A DNA stretch of 27,669 nucleotides, from NCBI RefSeq assembly GCF_003248505.1, contig NZ_QFOA01000042.1:1-27669 (forward strand), given 5' to 3'. Source of the DNA: Sphingobium sp. GTDB lineage: Bacteria; Pseudomonadota; Alphaproteobacteria; Sphingomonadales; Sphingomonadaceae. Shown one piece after another: positions 16,272-24,414 of the stretch. A model generated the notes under the pieces. It did not search any database, had not been told where the DNA came from, and worked only from the letters and a program-made list of their open reading frames with translations. The translations under genes and the position numbers were made by a program. Position 1 is the stretch's first letter. Each line of letters opens with the position of its first letter.

Positions 16272-16496
16272 TTATTTCTTCAGCGTCAGACCGCCGAAAC
16301 GCTTGTTGAAGCGTGCCACCTGGCCGCCGGTGTCGAGCTGGCGGTTGCCGCCCGTCCAGGCCGGGTGCGACTTGGGATCGATGTCGAGCGCCAGCGTGTC
16401 GCCTTCCTTGCCCCAGGTCGAGCGGGTCTGGAAAGTGGTGCCGTCGGTCATCTGGACGGTGATCATGTGGTAGTCGGGGTGGGTATCGGCCTTCAT
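16272..16496 (-). CDS. rpmE: 50S ribosomal protein L31
   Basis: The 74-residue product begins MKADTHPDYHMITVQMTDGT and ends ARFNKRFGGLTLKK, clear L31 signatures including HPAWTGGN and the FNKRFG tail. It contains no cysteine at all, so it is the zinc-free (C-minus) form without the CxxC metal site. L31 helps bridge the ribosomal subunits. AAGGAG (16507-16512) lies 10 bases before the ATG, just downstream of a small hairpin. It is downstream of fabZ on the same strand, but the 116-base gap and the hairpins suggest its own transcription. Confidence 0.96.
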   Translation of the reverse strand: MKADTHPDYHMITVQMTDGTTFQTRSTWGKEGDTLALDIDPKSHPAWTGGNRQLDTGGQVARFNKRFGGLTLKK

Positions 16497-16516
16497 GGCA
16501 GTCTTGCTCCTTCGAT

Positions 16517-16582
16517 GGCCGGTTTCCGACCGGCCGGATGCGTCAAAATGGGCGAAGGCGCGCCGTTAGCCTGTTCGGCGCG
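16517..16582 (-). promoter_or_regulatory. rpmE leader with two inverted repeats
   Basis: GGCCGGT (16517-16523) and ACCGGCC (16529-16535) form a 7-base-pair hairpin right before the rpmE Shine-Dalgarno sequence. CGCGCCG (16559-16565) and CGGCGCG (16576-16582) form a second one nearer to fabZ. The second could be a weak fabZ terminator, but no T run follows it on the minus strand. The first could be an L31 or translational control element. Neither is proven. Confidence 0.35.
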
Positions 16583-16612
16583 TCAACGCAAGCATGGTGA
16601 TGGCCGGTACGG

Positions 16613-17089
16613 TCAGTCCTTGGGCGGATCGGTGATCATGGCGACGAATTGCGCTTCCGATGCAATCTTGCCGTTCATCATCGCCTTGCCGCTGAACTTG
16701 CAGATCGCGCCGCGATTCTGCGTCACTTCCACATGCAGGTCGAGCAGGCAGCCCGGTTCGACGGGCGAACGGAACTTCGCGCCGTCGATGCTCATGAAAT
16801 AGACGAGCTTGCCCGCTTCGGCGAGGTTCATCGATTCCACCGCCAGCACACCTGCCGCCTGCGCCATCGCCTCGACGATCAGCACGCCGGGCATGATCGG
16901 GCGAGTGGGGAAATGGCCCTGGAAAAAGGGCTCGTTCACCGACACCGCCTTGATCGCGTGGATCGACTGGTTGGGCACCAGCGATACCACGCGGTCGATC
17001 AGTAGCATCGGGTAACGGTGCGGCAGCGCGGCCATGACCCGACGGATATCCATCGGGCCACGCGCGGTCGTTTCAACCTCGTCACTCAT
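16613..17089 (-). CDS. fabZ: 3-Hydroxyacyl-[acyl-carrier-protein] dehydratase FabZ
   Basis: The 158-residue hot-dog-fold enzyme removes water from 3-hydroxyacyl-ACP in fatty acid elongation. The family starts with MDIRRVMAALPHRYPMLLIDRV, and the catalytic pair is His59 in FFQGHFPTRPIMPG and Glu73 in LIVEAMAQAAG. I use the ATG at 17089, four bases after the ompH stop codon; an in-frame extension of 21 residues would overlap ompH. In LPS-making bacteria fabZ lies between lpxD and lpxA, but neither is here. This agrees with a sphingomonad. Confidence 0.96.
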   Translation of the reverse strand: MSDEVETTARGPMDIRRVMAALPHRYPMLLIDRVVSLVPNQSIHAIKAVSVNEPFFQGHFPTRPIMPGVLIVEAMAQAAGVLAVESMNLAEAGKLVYFMSIDGAKFRSPVEPGCLLDLHVEVTQNRGAICKFSGKAMMNGKIASEAQFVAMITDPPKD

Positions 17090-17093
17090 GCGA

Positions 17094-17759
17094 TCAACGC
17101 GACTTGGGTGCCTGCCCCGGGGTCGCGGGCGCGGTCGCTGCCGGAGCGGCACCGGCGGCCTGACCTTGACGGCCCGGCTGCCAGCCTGCGGGCGGGGTGA
17201 TGCCCACGCTGGGGACCAGGGCGTTAAGTTCGGTGATCACCGCGTTGGTGATGTCCGCGCTGGCACCGAAGCTTTCGGTCGCAGCCTTCTTGAACACGAC
17301 TTCCGACTTGGTCTTGGCGGTCGCCGCCTTCAGCGCGTCGTCCAGCTTGCCGACGATCTGCTCCTCGACATAGGCGCGGGCGACCGCGACCGGCTGGCTG
17401 AGGCGCTGAAGTTCGGCCTGGCCATTCTGCTGCGCCTGCTGAAGCTGCTGATACTGGGTTTCGATTGCGGGCGTGGGCTTGTTGCCCGCAGCTTTGTAGG
17501 CCGCCTGAAGCGCGTCGTTCTTGGCCTTGAGATCCGCCTCGATTGCGGCGCGGCGCGTGTTGATCTGGTCCAGCTGCGGCTTGTAGGTCGTCTGCATCTG
17601 GGTCATCGCGGTCGTGAAGGCGGCGCTGCGGGCGACGGCTTCCTCCAGATCGACGACGGCGATGCCCGACTTGGTCTGGGCAGCGGCCGGCACGGCAGTC
17701 AGCGCGATGGCAGTCATGGGCGCCAGCGCCAGAGCGGCGGCCTTTACAATCATCTTCAT
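17094..17759 (-). CDS. OmpH/Skp family periplasmic chaperone
   Basis: The 221-residue product has a signal peptide with cleavage near residue 27 (VPAAAQ). The mature part starts KSGIAVVDLEEAVARSAAF, as in Skp, followed by a long helical arm region rich in Gln and Ala (QLDQINTRRAAIEADLKAKN; ETQYQQLQQAQQNGQAELQ). These would form the tentacles that hold unfolded outer-membrane proteins. The last 30 residues are Pro/Ala-rich and unlike classical Skp, so this version is longer than the usual 160. Its ATG overlaps the bamA stop codon by one base (TGATG), so the genes are coupled and the role in outer-membrane protein delivery to BamA is supported. Confidence 0.88.
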   Translation of the reverse strand: MKMIVKAAALALAPMTAIALTAVPAAAQTKSGIAVVDLEEAVARSAAFTTAMTQMQTTYKPQLDQINTRRAAIEADLKAKNDALQAAYKAAGNKPTPAIETQYQQLQQAQQNGQAELQRLSQPVAVARAYVEEQIVGKLDDALKAATAKTKSEVVFKKAATESFGASADITNAVITELNALVPSVGITPPAGWQPGRQGQAAGAAPAATAPATPGQAPKSR

Positions 17760-20461
17760 CAGAATTGAGTCCCTACGTTAAAGGTGATGAGCTTGGTATC
17801 GTCCCCTGGTTCCTTCAGCAGGGCCTTGGCGATGTCGATGCGGAACGGGCCGAAGGGCGAGTTCCAGTTGACGCCAAAGCCCACCGACACACGTGGCTTG
17901 AGCGTGTCGCCGAGATATTCTTCCTCGAAATTGCCGCCGGCGAACGTGTAGTTGGGCGCACAGACGGGATTGCGCGCCGTGCCACCGGCATTCTGGCGGG
18001 CCGAACCGGTCGGTGCGCCAGTGCCGGGGTCACAATAGCCCGCAAAGCTGCCGTTGCCGTTGATGAGGACCGGGTTCTTGAGGCCCGCGACCGCACCTGC
18101 GTCGACATAGATCGACGGACGCAGGCCCATTTCGCGCGCACCCGAACCCAGCGGCAGCTCCAGTTCCGCGCGGGTCATGTAATAGATCCGCCCGCCCAGC
18201 GCGTCGTCCTGCACATTCTGGCGACCGTTCACCCGCTCGTAGCCGGTGGTGTTGCCGTTCGCGTCGGTCGTCGCCTGGAGGAAGAAGCGCTTCACGCGTG
18301 GGCCAACGCCGCGGATATTGAAGCCGCGAATCTGCGGCTCACCCAGGAAGAAGCGGTCGACGAGACGGATGCGCTCAGTCGGGAAGCCGTCCTGATCGAC
18401 GCGCTGCCCTTCGAGCGAGTGCATATAGCCGCCCTCGCCCGTCAGCGAGAAGACGAACCCGCCGCCCAGCGCGAAATATTTGCCGGCATTGATGCGCGTG
18501 CGCACATATTTGACGCTGCCGCCCAGACCCGCGAAATCCTGGCTCAGCACGACCTGCTGGCCGCGCGTCGGACGGATCCGGTTGTCGCGCGCGTCGTAGA
18601 TCAGCGAATAGCCGACGCTCGACGTGGTGCGCTTGCCGATCGCATCGCACAGATAGCGGCCCGCCCGCAGCGAATCGCAGCTATCGTTCGGGCTGTTGCC
18701 GAGGATGCCGTCGCCGTTCCGGTCGGTGTAATAAACGTCCTTGGCCAGCGTCACATCGTCGAAGTTCAGGCTATACCGCAGCGCCAGCGAGATAAACTCG
18801 GTGATCGGCACGCCTGCGCGCAGCTGGAACCCGGTGGTCTGCTGCTTGTAGGTGGTGCTGCGGTCGTTGAGGCTGTTGCCGAGGAACCGGAAGCTGTTGA
18901 GGTCGCGGCGATAGATGTCGCCGCCCAGCGCGATATTCTTGTCCATGAAATAGGGCTCGGTAAAGCCCAGTTCGATCGACTTGGAATAGGCGGAATAATT
19001 GACCGACGTGCGCAGTTCCTGACCCTTGCCGCGGAAATTGCGCTGCGTGACCGATGCGGAAACGATGAAACGTTCGAGCGAGGAATAGCCCGCCGACAGC
19101 GACAATTCGCCGGTCGACTTTTCCTGCACGTTTGTTTCAAGCACGATACGGTCCGGCGCGGAGCCAGGCTTCTGCTCGACGTCCAGCTTTTCCTGGAAGA
19201 AACCGAGCGAATTGATGCGGTCCTTCGAACGCTTGACGAGGAAGCTGTTGAACGCGTCGCCTTCGGCCAGGCGGAATTCGCGGCGCACGACCTTGTCCTG
19301 CGTCAGCGTGTTGCCGTTGATGTCGACCCGCTCGACATAGACGCGGGGCGCGTTGCCGATGCGGAAATTAATCCCCATCGTCAGGTCTTCCTTGTTCCGG
19401 TTAAAGTCCGGCGACACGTCCGCAAAGGCATAGCCGAACAGGCCCGCCGTCTCGCTCAGCGTGTCGACCGTGTCCTCGACCTTCTTGGCATTGTACCAGT
19501 CGCCCTTCTTCATCGTCAGCGTCTTGGTAAGCGCATCGCCCGACAGGTCGCGAATGTCCGATTCGACCTTCACGTCGCCGAATTTGTAGCGGTCGCCTTC
19601 CTCGACGACATAGGTGATGATGAAGTCCTGCTTGTCGGGCGTCAGTTCCGCCACGGCGGAGATCACGCGGAAATCGGCATAGCCTTCGGTCAGGTAGAAT
19701 TGCCGCAGCTTCTGCTGGTCATAGGCCAGGCGGTCGGGATCGTAGCTGGTGCCCGAGGAAAAGATGCGGAACCAGCGGGACTGCTTCGTCACCATCTGAC
19801 TGCGCAGTTCGCCGTCCTTGAACTTCTCGTTGCCGATGATGTTGATCTGGCGGACCTTGGACTTGGGACCTTCGCTGATCTCGAACACGATGTCGACGCG
19901 GTTCTGGTCGAGCTGCACCATCTTGGGCTCGATCGTCGCGGCAAAGCGGCCCTGGCGGCGATAAAGCTCGATGATGCGGGCCACGTCCGCGCGCACCTTG
20001 GACCGGGTATAGATCTGGCGCGGGGCCAGCTTGATCTCGGGCCGGATCTTGTCTTCCTTCAACCGCTTGTTGCCTTCCAGCACGATGCGGTTGATGACCG
20101 GGTTCTCCTTCACCTGAAGGGTGATGGCGCCTTTGTCGTTCCGAATCTGGACGTCCGCGAACAATTCGGTTTCGTACAGGTCGCGCAGCGCCTGATCGAG
20201 GCTTTCCTGGCTGAACGACTGGCCCTGCCGCAGCTTGGTGTAGGACAGCACCGTGTCCGGCTCCAGCCGCTGCGTGCCGACGACCGTGATGGACGAGATC
20301 GTGCCCTCGGGCGCAGCGGCGCCGGTGGCGACGGGCGCTGCGGGTGACGCTGGCGTCGCGGCGGGTGCCGCACCGGTCTGCGCCATCGCGGGCATGCCGG
20401 CGATCATCGTGGTCGCCAGAAGGGCGGCCAGGACCGGGCGCTGCCTCATGCTGCTGTTCAT
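17759..20461 (-). CDS. bamA: Outer membrane protein assembly factor BamA
   Basis: The 900-residue product is the core of the BAM machine that inserts beta-barrel proteins in the outer membrane. After the signal peptide (ending GMPAMAQ, about residue 27) and an Ala/Pro-rich linker come five POTRA domains (about 55-455), beginning ISSITVVGTQRLEPDTVLSY. A beta-barrel follows, with the lid-loop motif IRGFNIRGVG and the C-terminal FNVGTQF ending in Phe. I start at 20461 (MNSSMRQRPV), which gives a proper signal peptide; the longer frame upstream to 20674 overlaps rseP. Two barrel loops hold cysteine pairs (near 18640-18700 and 17940-18045). Neighbours rseP and ompH are partners in envelope biogenesis. 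Confidence 0.96.
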   Translation of the reverse strand: MNSSMRQRPVLAALLATTMIAGMPAMAQTGAAPAATPASPAAPVATGAAAPEGTISSITVVGTQRLEPDTVLSYTKLRQGQSFSQESLDQALRDLYETELFADVQIRNDKGAITLQVKENPVINRIVLEGNKRLKEDKIRPEIKLAPRQIYTRSKVRADVARIIELYRRQGRFAATIEPKMVQLDQNRVDIVFEISEGPKSKVRQINIIGNEKFKDGELRSQMVTKQSRWFRIFSSGTSYDPDRLAYDQQKLRQFYLTEGYADFRVISAVAELTPDKQDFIITYVVEEGDRYKFGDVKVESDIRDLSGDALTKTLTMKKGDWYNAKKVEDTVDTLSETAGLFGYAFADVSPDFNRNKEDLTMGINFRIGNAPRVYVERVDINGNTLTQDKVVRREFRLAEGDAFNSFLVKRSKDRINSLGFFQEKLDVEQKPGSAPDRIVLETNVQEKSTGELSLSAGYSSLERFIVSASVTQRNFRGKGQELRTSVNYSAYSKSIELGFTEPYFMDKNIALGGDIYRRDLNSFRFLGNSLNDRSTTYKQQTTGFQLRAGVPITEFISLALRYSLNFDDVTLAKDVYYTDRNGDGILGNSPNDSCDSLRAGRYLCDAIGKRTTSSVGYSLIYDARDNRIRPTRGQQVVLSQDFAGLGGSVKYVRTRINAGKYFALGGGFVFSLTGEGGYMHSLEGQRVDQDGFPTERIRLVDRFFLGEPQIRGFNIRGVGPRVKRFFLQATTDANGNTTGYERVNGRQNVQDDALGGRIYYMTRAELELPLGSGAREMGLRPSIYVDAGAVAGLKNPVLINGNGSFAGYCDPGTGAPTGSARQNAGGTARNPVCAPNYTFAGGNFEEEYLGDTLKPRVSVGFGVNWNSPFGPFRIDIAKALLKEPGDDTKLITFNVGTQF

Positions 20462-20513
20462 CGCTCTCACCCGCTCCACCTTGAAAAGATTCCTAAACGA
20501 CCCAGATAAATAT

Positions 20514-20529
20514 GTCTGTCGCAACAGAC
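20514..20529 (-). promoter_or_regulatory. Perfect dyad in the rseP-bamA gap
   Basis: GTCTGT (20514-20519) and ACAGAC (20524-20529) form a perfect inverted repeat with a 4-base centre, 52 bases before the bamA ATG in the 101-base gap after rseP. An AT-rich stretch follows on the minus strand, which could hold a -10 element. It may be an operator for bamA or an RNA hairpin. No known consensus was matched. Confidence 0.35.
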
Positions 20530-20562
20530 GCCGCCGACCGGCGCTTCCCTGCCTCAAGCGCG

Positions 20563-21696
20563 TCAGCCGATCAAGCCGGTCAGGCTCTTCCAAAGACCGA
20601 AAGACGACAAATCGTTGAAGGTGACGAGCAGCATCATCGCCATCAGCACCGCCAGACCCGACCGGTAGGCCCATTCCTGCGCCGCCGGGCTGACCGGCCG
20701 CCGCCGCACCGCTTCGATCCCGTAGAAGAGCAGGTGACCCCCATCCAGCATGGGAATTGGCAACAGATTGATGAACCCCAAGTTAATCGAGATGAGCGCC
20801 ACGAAGAAGATGAAGCTTTCCAGCCCCATGGTCGCGGCCTGACCCGAAACCTGTGCGATCTTGAGCGGGCCGCCCAGTTCCTTGACCGATCGGCCCCCGC
20901 CGACGATCTGCCCCAATGTTTCCACCATGGTGCGCACAATTTCGCCCGTGCGCTGCACCGCGACGACGGGCGCGCGCCAGATCGGGACCGGCTCGATCAC
21001 AGGTTTGCCGGGGGCCAGCCCCAGCCGCCCGACCGCGAAGCTGTTGCCCAGGCCGTCGTCCTCGGTGACGCTGCCGATCCGGCCCTGCCGCACGATACGC
21101 TGCCCGCCGCGCTCGATCACCATCTCGACCGGTTCGCCGGGGCGGATCTGCGCGTAGAGGCGGATGTCGTCGAACGTGTCCATCGTCCGCCCACCGAGCG
21201 AGACGATGCGGTCGCCCGCCACGATGCCCGCCGCCGCCGCCGCGCTGCCCGGCTGGACCTGCCCCGCGACCGCAGGCGTGCGGCTTTCGCCGTGAATGAA
21301 GGCGAAAGCGGCCAGGATCAGAATGGCAAAGAGGAAATTGATCGCCGGTCCCGCCGCCACGATCGCCGCGCGTTGCCACAGCGGCTTGCCCGGAAAGCTT
21401 TCCGCCCGCTCTTTCGCTGGCAATTCGAGCCAGGCGGGATCGGTCATGCTCGCCGCGTTCATGTCGCCCTTGAAGCGGACATAGCCGCCCAGCGGCAGCG
21501 CCGCGACCCGCCAGCGTGTGCCACGCCCATCCACCCATGCGAACAGTTCCGGCCCGAAACCGATGGAGAAAGCCTCCGCCTTCACCCCGCACCAGCGGCC
21601 GACGAGATAATGGCCCAGCTCATGCACGAAGACGAGCGGGCCGATGACCGCGACGAAGGCAAGGACGGTCAGAAGGAAACCGGGACTATGGATCAA
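20563..21696 (-). CDS. rseP: Site-2 intramembrane metalloprotease RseP
   Basis: The 377-residue membrane protease has the zinc motif HELGH at 25-29 in the first membrane segment and the third ligand Asp318 in NLLPIPMLDGGH. Both are essential in the S2P family. GFGPELF and the LGGYVRFKGD sequence are also typical. One PDZ domain lies at about 140-220 (GQVQPGSAAAAAGIVAGDRIV); E. coli RseP has two, so this is the shorter single-PDZ form. RseP cuts anti-sigma factors and remnant signal peptides in the inner membrane. Its ATG overlaps the dxr stop codon (ATGA), so the two are coupled. Confidence 0.95.
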   Translation of the reverse strand: MIHSPGFLLTVLAFVAVIGPLVFVHELGHYLVGRWCGVKAEAFSIGFGPELFAWVDGRGTRWRVAALPLGGYVRFKGDMNAASMTDPAWLELPAKERAESFPGKPLWQRAAIVAAGPAINFLFAILILAAFAFIHGESRTPAVAGQVQPGSAAAAAGIVAGDRIVSLGGRTMDTFDDIRLYAQIRPGEPVEMVIERGGQRIVRQGRIGSVTEDDGLGNSFAVGRLGLAPGKPVIEPVPIWRAPVVAVQRTGEIVRTMVETLGQIVGGGRSVKELGGPLKIAQVSGQAATMGLESFIFFVALISINLGFINLLPIPMLDGGHLLFYGIEAVRRRPVSPAAQEWAYRSGLAVLMAMMLLVTFNDLSSFGLWKSLTGLIG

Positions 21697-22850
21697 GCCG
21701 TCAATCTTTCCATCACATGGGCCGCATGGGCGCGGGCCTCTGCGTCCGCCGCCAGCACATCGTCGATGGAACCGGGCGTCGGCGCGCTATACCGGGCCAA
21801 CACATCCTCCACAATCATGGCAATATCAAGGAAGCCGACACGCCCCGCCAGAAACGCGGCCACCGCAACTTCGTTGGCAGCGTTGAGGATCGCGGGCGCC
21901 GCGCCCCCTTGTGCCGCTGCCGCGCGGGCGAGCCGTAGCGCCGGAAACCGATCTAAATCAGGTGCTTCGAAGTCGAGCCTGCCGATCGTCGCAAGGTCCA
22001 GTTTCTGGCAGGGCGTCGCGATCCGGTCCGGCCAGGCGAGAGCATGGGCGATGGGAATGCGCATATCGGGCGACCCAAGCTGCGCCAGCGTGGAACAATC
22101 GCGATATTCGACCATCGAATGGATCACCGACTGCGGGTGAACAAGTATTTCGATCCGGTCGAGGCCAACCGGGAAGAGGTGGGCCGCCTCGATCAGTTCC
22201 AGCCCCTTGTTCATCATCGTCGCGCTGTCGACGCTGATCTTCGCACCCATCGACCAGTTGGGGTGCGCCACCGCCTGGGCAGGCGTGATATCCCGCATTT
22301 CGGCGCGGCCGCGCGTGCGAAAGGGGCCGCCGCTGGCCGTCAGGATAATTCTTCCGACATTATCGTAGGAACTGCCGGCAAGGCACTGAAAAATCGCGTT
22401 ATGCTCACTATCGACCGGCAGGAGCGTCGTGCCTGACGCCTGCACGGCGTCCATCATGAGGCCGCCCGCAGACACCAGCGACTCCTTGTTGGCAAGAGCC
22501 ACCGTCGCGCCCGATTCCAGAGCGGCCATGGTAGGTTTCAGCCCCGCACAGCCGACGATCGCCGCCATCGTCCAGTCCGCGTCCAGCCTTGCGGCATCGA
22601 CCAGCGCATCCTCACCCGCCGCCGCCTCGACCCCCGAACCTGCCAACGCATCCCGCAGCGCGCCATAGAGATGCGCCTGCCCGATCACTGCGACCTGCGC
22701 ACCGCTGGCGCGCGCGATGCTTGCCAAGCTGTCCACATCGCTGTTCGCCGTCAACGCCACGACACGATAGGCATCGGGTTGACGCTGCACGAGGTCGAGC
22801 GTGGACTGGCCGACCGATCCGGTGGCCCCGAAGACGGAAACGCGCTTCAT
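21693..22850 (-). CDS. dxr: 1-Deoxy-D-xylulose 5-phosphate reductoisomerase
   Basis: The 385-residue enzyme converts DXP to MEP with NADPH in the non-mevalonate isoprenoid pathway. The N-terminal Rossmann motif VFGATGSVGQST (7-17), LANKESLVSAG, the metal-binding PVDSEHNAIFQ, and SVDSATMMNKGLELIEA are all present, as is the C-terminal NAANEVAVAAFL. The ATG at 22850 overlaps the cdsA stop codon by four bases. A longer in-frame reading upstream to 23495 lies over cdsA and is rejected. The product supplies precursors for the undecaprenyl chain made by UppS two genes upstream. Confidence 0.97.
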   Translation of the reverse strand: MKRVSVFGATGSVGQSTLDLVQRQPDAYRVVALTANSDVDSLASIARASGAQVAVIGQAHLYGALRDALAGSGVEAAAGEDALVDAARLDADWTMAAIVGCAGLKPTMAALESGATVALANKESLVSAGGLMMDAVQASGTTLLPVDSEHNAIFQCLAGSSYDNVGRIILTASGGPFRTRGRAEMRDITPAQAVAHPNWSMGAKISVDSATMMNKGLELIEAAHLFPVGLDRIEILVHPQSVIHSMVEYRDCSTLAQLGSPDMRIPIAHALAWPDRIATPCQKLDLATIGRLDFEAPDLDRFPALRLARAAAAQGGAAPAILNAANEVAVAAFLAGRVGFLDIAMIVEDVLARYSAPTPGSIDDVLAADAEARAHAAHVMERLTA

Positions 22851-23626
22851 TGGAATTGCACCGACAAAATATAGAAAAGGGCCGCGAGCGGTGCTGCGGC
22901 AACGACGCCGTCCAGCCGATCCATCACGCCGCCATGACCGGGCAGCAACATTCCGCTGTCCTTCACCCCCGCCCGCCGCTTCATCGCGCTTTCGAGCAGG
23001 TCGCCCAGTTGAGCCGCGACCGCCAGCACGCCGCTGGCTGCCGCAAGCTGGATGGGCAGGCCCGCAAACCGTTGCAGCAGGAAACCGAGCACCAGCGCCG
23101 CCAGCACGCCGCCAGCCAGACCAGCCCAGGTCTTGGACGGGCTGACCCGTGGCGCGAGCTTCGGTCCGCCGATGGATCGTCCGGCGAAATAGGCTCCGAT
23201 ATCGGTCGCCCACACCAGCCCCAGCGCCCAGAAGGCGAGCAACAGACCGTAGGCGTAGGGCGCCTGCCCCCGCAGGAACATGAGCGCCACCACCGGCACG
23301 CAGACATAGGGGATGCCCAGCGCCAGCTTGATGTTGCGGCTGGTGAAAGCGACGAAAAAGAACGCCCCCGCCCCTGCGATCAGCACGGGCCAGTCGATCC
23401 CGGCGGCCAGCGGGCATAGCAGCGCCAGCGGGATCGACACAGCGAACATCGCCGCCTTGCGCTGCTGCATGTCGGCGCCCGTCAGATCGCCCCACTCGCC
23501 CTGCATCAACACGCCCGCCACGACCAGCAGCGTCCAGAAGATGATCCCGCCCGCCAGCAAAGCGCCCAGCGCCACCGCGACCAAGGCCATGCCGACGACG
23601 GATCGGGTTCGCAATTCGCTGGTCAT
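22847..23626 (-). CDS. cdsA: Phosphatidate cytidylyltransferase
   Basis: The 259-residue integral membrane enzyme makes CDP-diacylglycerol from phosphatidic acid and CTP, the branch point of phospholipid synthesis. It has about seven hydrophobic segments and the full CdsA signature, with SAMKRRAGVKDSG (213-225) and LLPGHGGVMDRLD (227-239). The earlier motif VSPSKTWAGL is also usual. Length is normal for short bacterial forms. The start at 23626 lies four bases from the uppS stop codon, and the end overlaps dxr, fitting the classic uppS-cdsA-dxr-rseP operon. Confidence 0.96.
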   Translation of the reverse strand: MTSELRTRSVVGMALVAVALGALLAGGIIFWTLLVVAGVLMQGEWGDLTGADMQQRKAAMFAVSIPLALLCPLAAGIDWPVLIAGAGAFFFVAFTSRNIKLALGIPYVCVPVVALMFLRGQAPYAYGLLLAFWALGLVWATDIGAYFAGRSIGGPKLAPRVSPSKTWAGLAGGVLAALVLGFLLQRFAGLPIQLAAASGVLAVAAQLGDLLESAMKRRAGVKDSGMLLPGHGGVMDRLDGVVAAAPLAALFYILSVQFQ

Positions 23627-23630
23627 CCGC

Positions 23631-24371
23631 TCACAGGCCGCCGAAACGGCGGTCCCTCAGGCGAAAAGCGTCGAGCGCGCGCGACAGCGCCTTGGCATCG
23701 AAATCGGGCCAGAGCATGTCGGTAAAATAGAGTTCGGCATAGGCCGCCTGCCACAGAAGGAAATTGCTCAACCGCTGCTCGCCCGACGTGCGGATGAGCA
23801 GGTCGAGCGGCGGCAGGTCGGCGGTATAAAGCGCCGCATCGATCGCTTCCACGCCGATAGCGGCAGGATCGACCTCTCCCCGCGCCGCACGCTGGGCCAG
23901 GCCGCGCACCGCGCGCACCATCTCATCCTGCGCTCCGTAATTGAGCGCGATGGCGATCACCGGGCCGGTGTTCCCCGCCGTGCGCGCCATCGCCCCTTCG
24001 ATAAGGTCCACCAGCGCGGGATCGAGCGCCGCATAATCGCCGATGATGCGCAGCCGCACGCCGTTGGCGTGAAATTCGTCGAGGTCGGACTGGATGAAAT
24101 GCCGCAACAACCCCATAAGGTCCGACACCTCGCTCGCCGGTCGCTTCCAGTTCTCCGACGAAAAGGCGTAAAGCGTCAGGCATTCGAGGCCCAGTTCCCG
24201 CGCCGCGCGTGCCACCCGGCGCACCGCTTCCACGCCCGCGCGATGTCCGGCGATGCGCGGCAGCAGCCGCTTCTTGGCCCAGCGCCCGTTGCCGTCCATG
24301 ATGATGGCGACGTGGCGCGCGCCATGGGCTGGCGCGGCGCTGGTCAGATCGGGCTTGGCTTGGCTGGCCAT
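23631..24371 (-). CDS. uppS: Undecaprenyl diphosphate synthase (isoprenyl transferase)
   Basis: The 246-residue cis-prenyltransferase adds isopentenyl units to farnesyl diphosphate to make the C55 carrier used for peptidoglycan and polysaccharide. The catalytic Asp26 lies in VAIIMDGNGRWAKKR, followed by LTLYAFSSENWKRP and, near the C-terminus, LLIRTSGEQRLSNFLLWQ and FTDMLWPDF. All are family signatures. The ATG at 24371 gives a length like E. coli UppS but has no clear ribosome site; upstream in-frame ATGs reach into frr and are unlikely. The gap to frr is 43 bases with no convincing terminator. Confidence 0.96.
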   Translation of the reverse strand: MASQAKPDLTSAAPAHGARHVAIIMDGNGRWAKKRLLPRIAGHRAGVEAVRRVARAARELGLECLTLYAFSSENWKRPASEVSDLMGLLRHFIQSDLDEFHANGVRLRIIGDYAALDPALVDLIEGAMARTAGNTGPVIAIALNYGAQDEMVRAVRGLAQRAARGEVDPAAIGVEAIDAALYTADLPPLDLLIRTSGEQRLSNFLLWQAAYAELYFTDMLWPDFDAKALSRALDAFRLRDRRFGGL

Positions 24372-24414
24372 CAGAAGGACATGCGTGTTTTGGCCGCGAA
24401 AGAAAAGCCCCGGT

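Noticed and set aside
17765..20347. An 860-codon open frame on the plus strand opposite bamA
   Set aside because: Long antisense frames are common in high-GC genes; the translation is arginine- and alanine-rich with no family signature, and bamA explains the region.
22851..23495. N-terminal extension of dxr over cdsA
   Set aside because: The conserved Dxr start MKRVSVFGATG lies at 22850, and the upstream frame is antisense-like sequence within cdsA.
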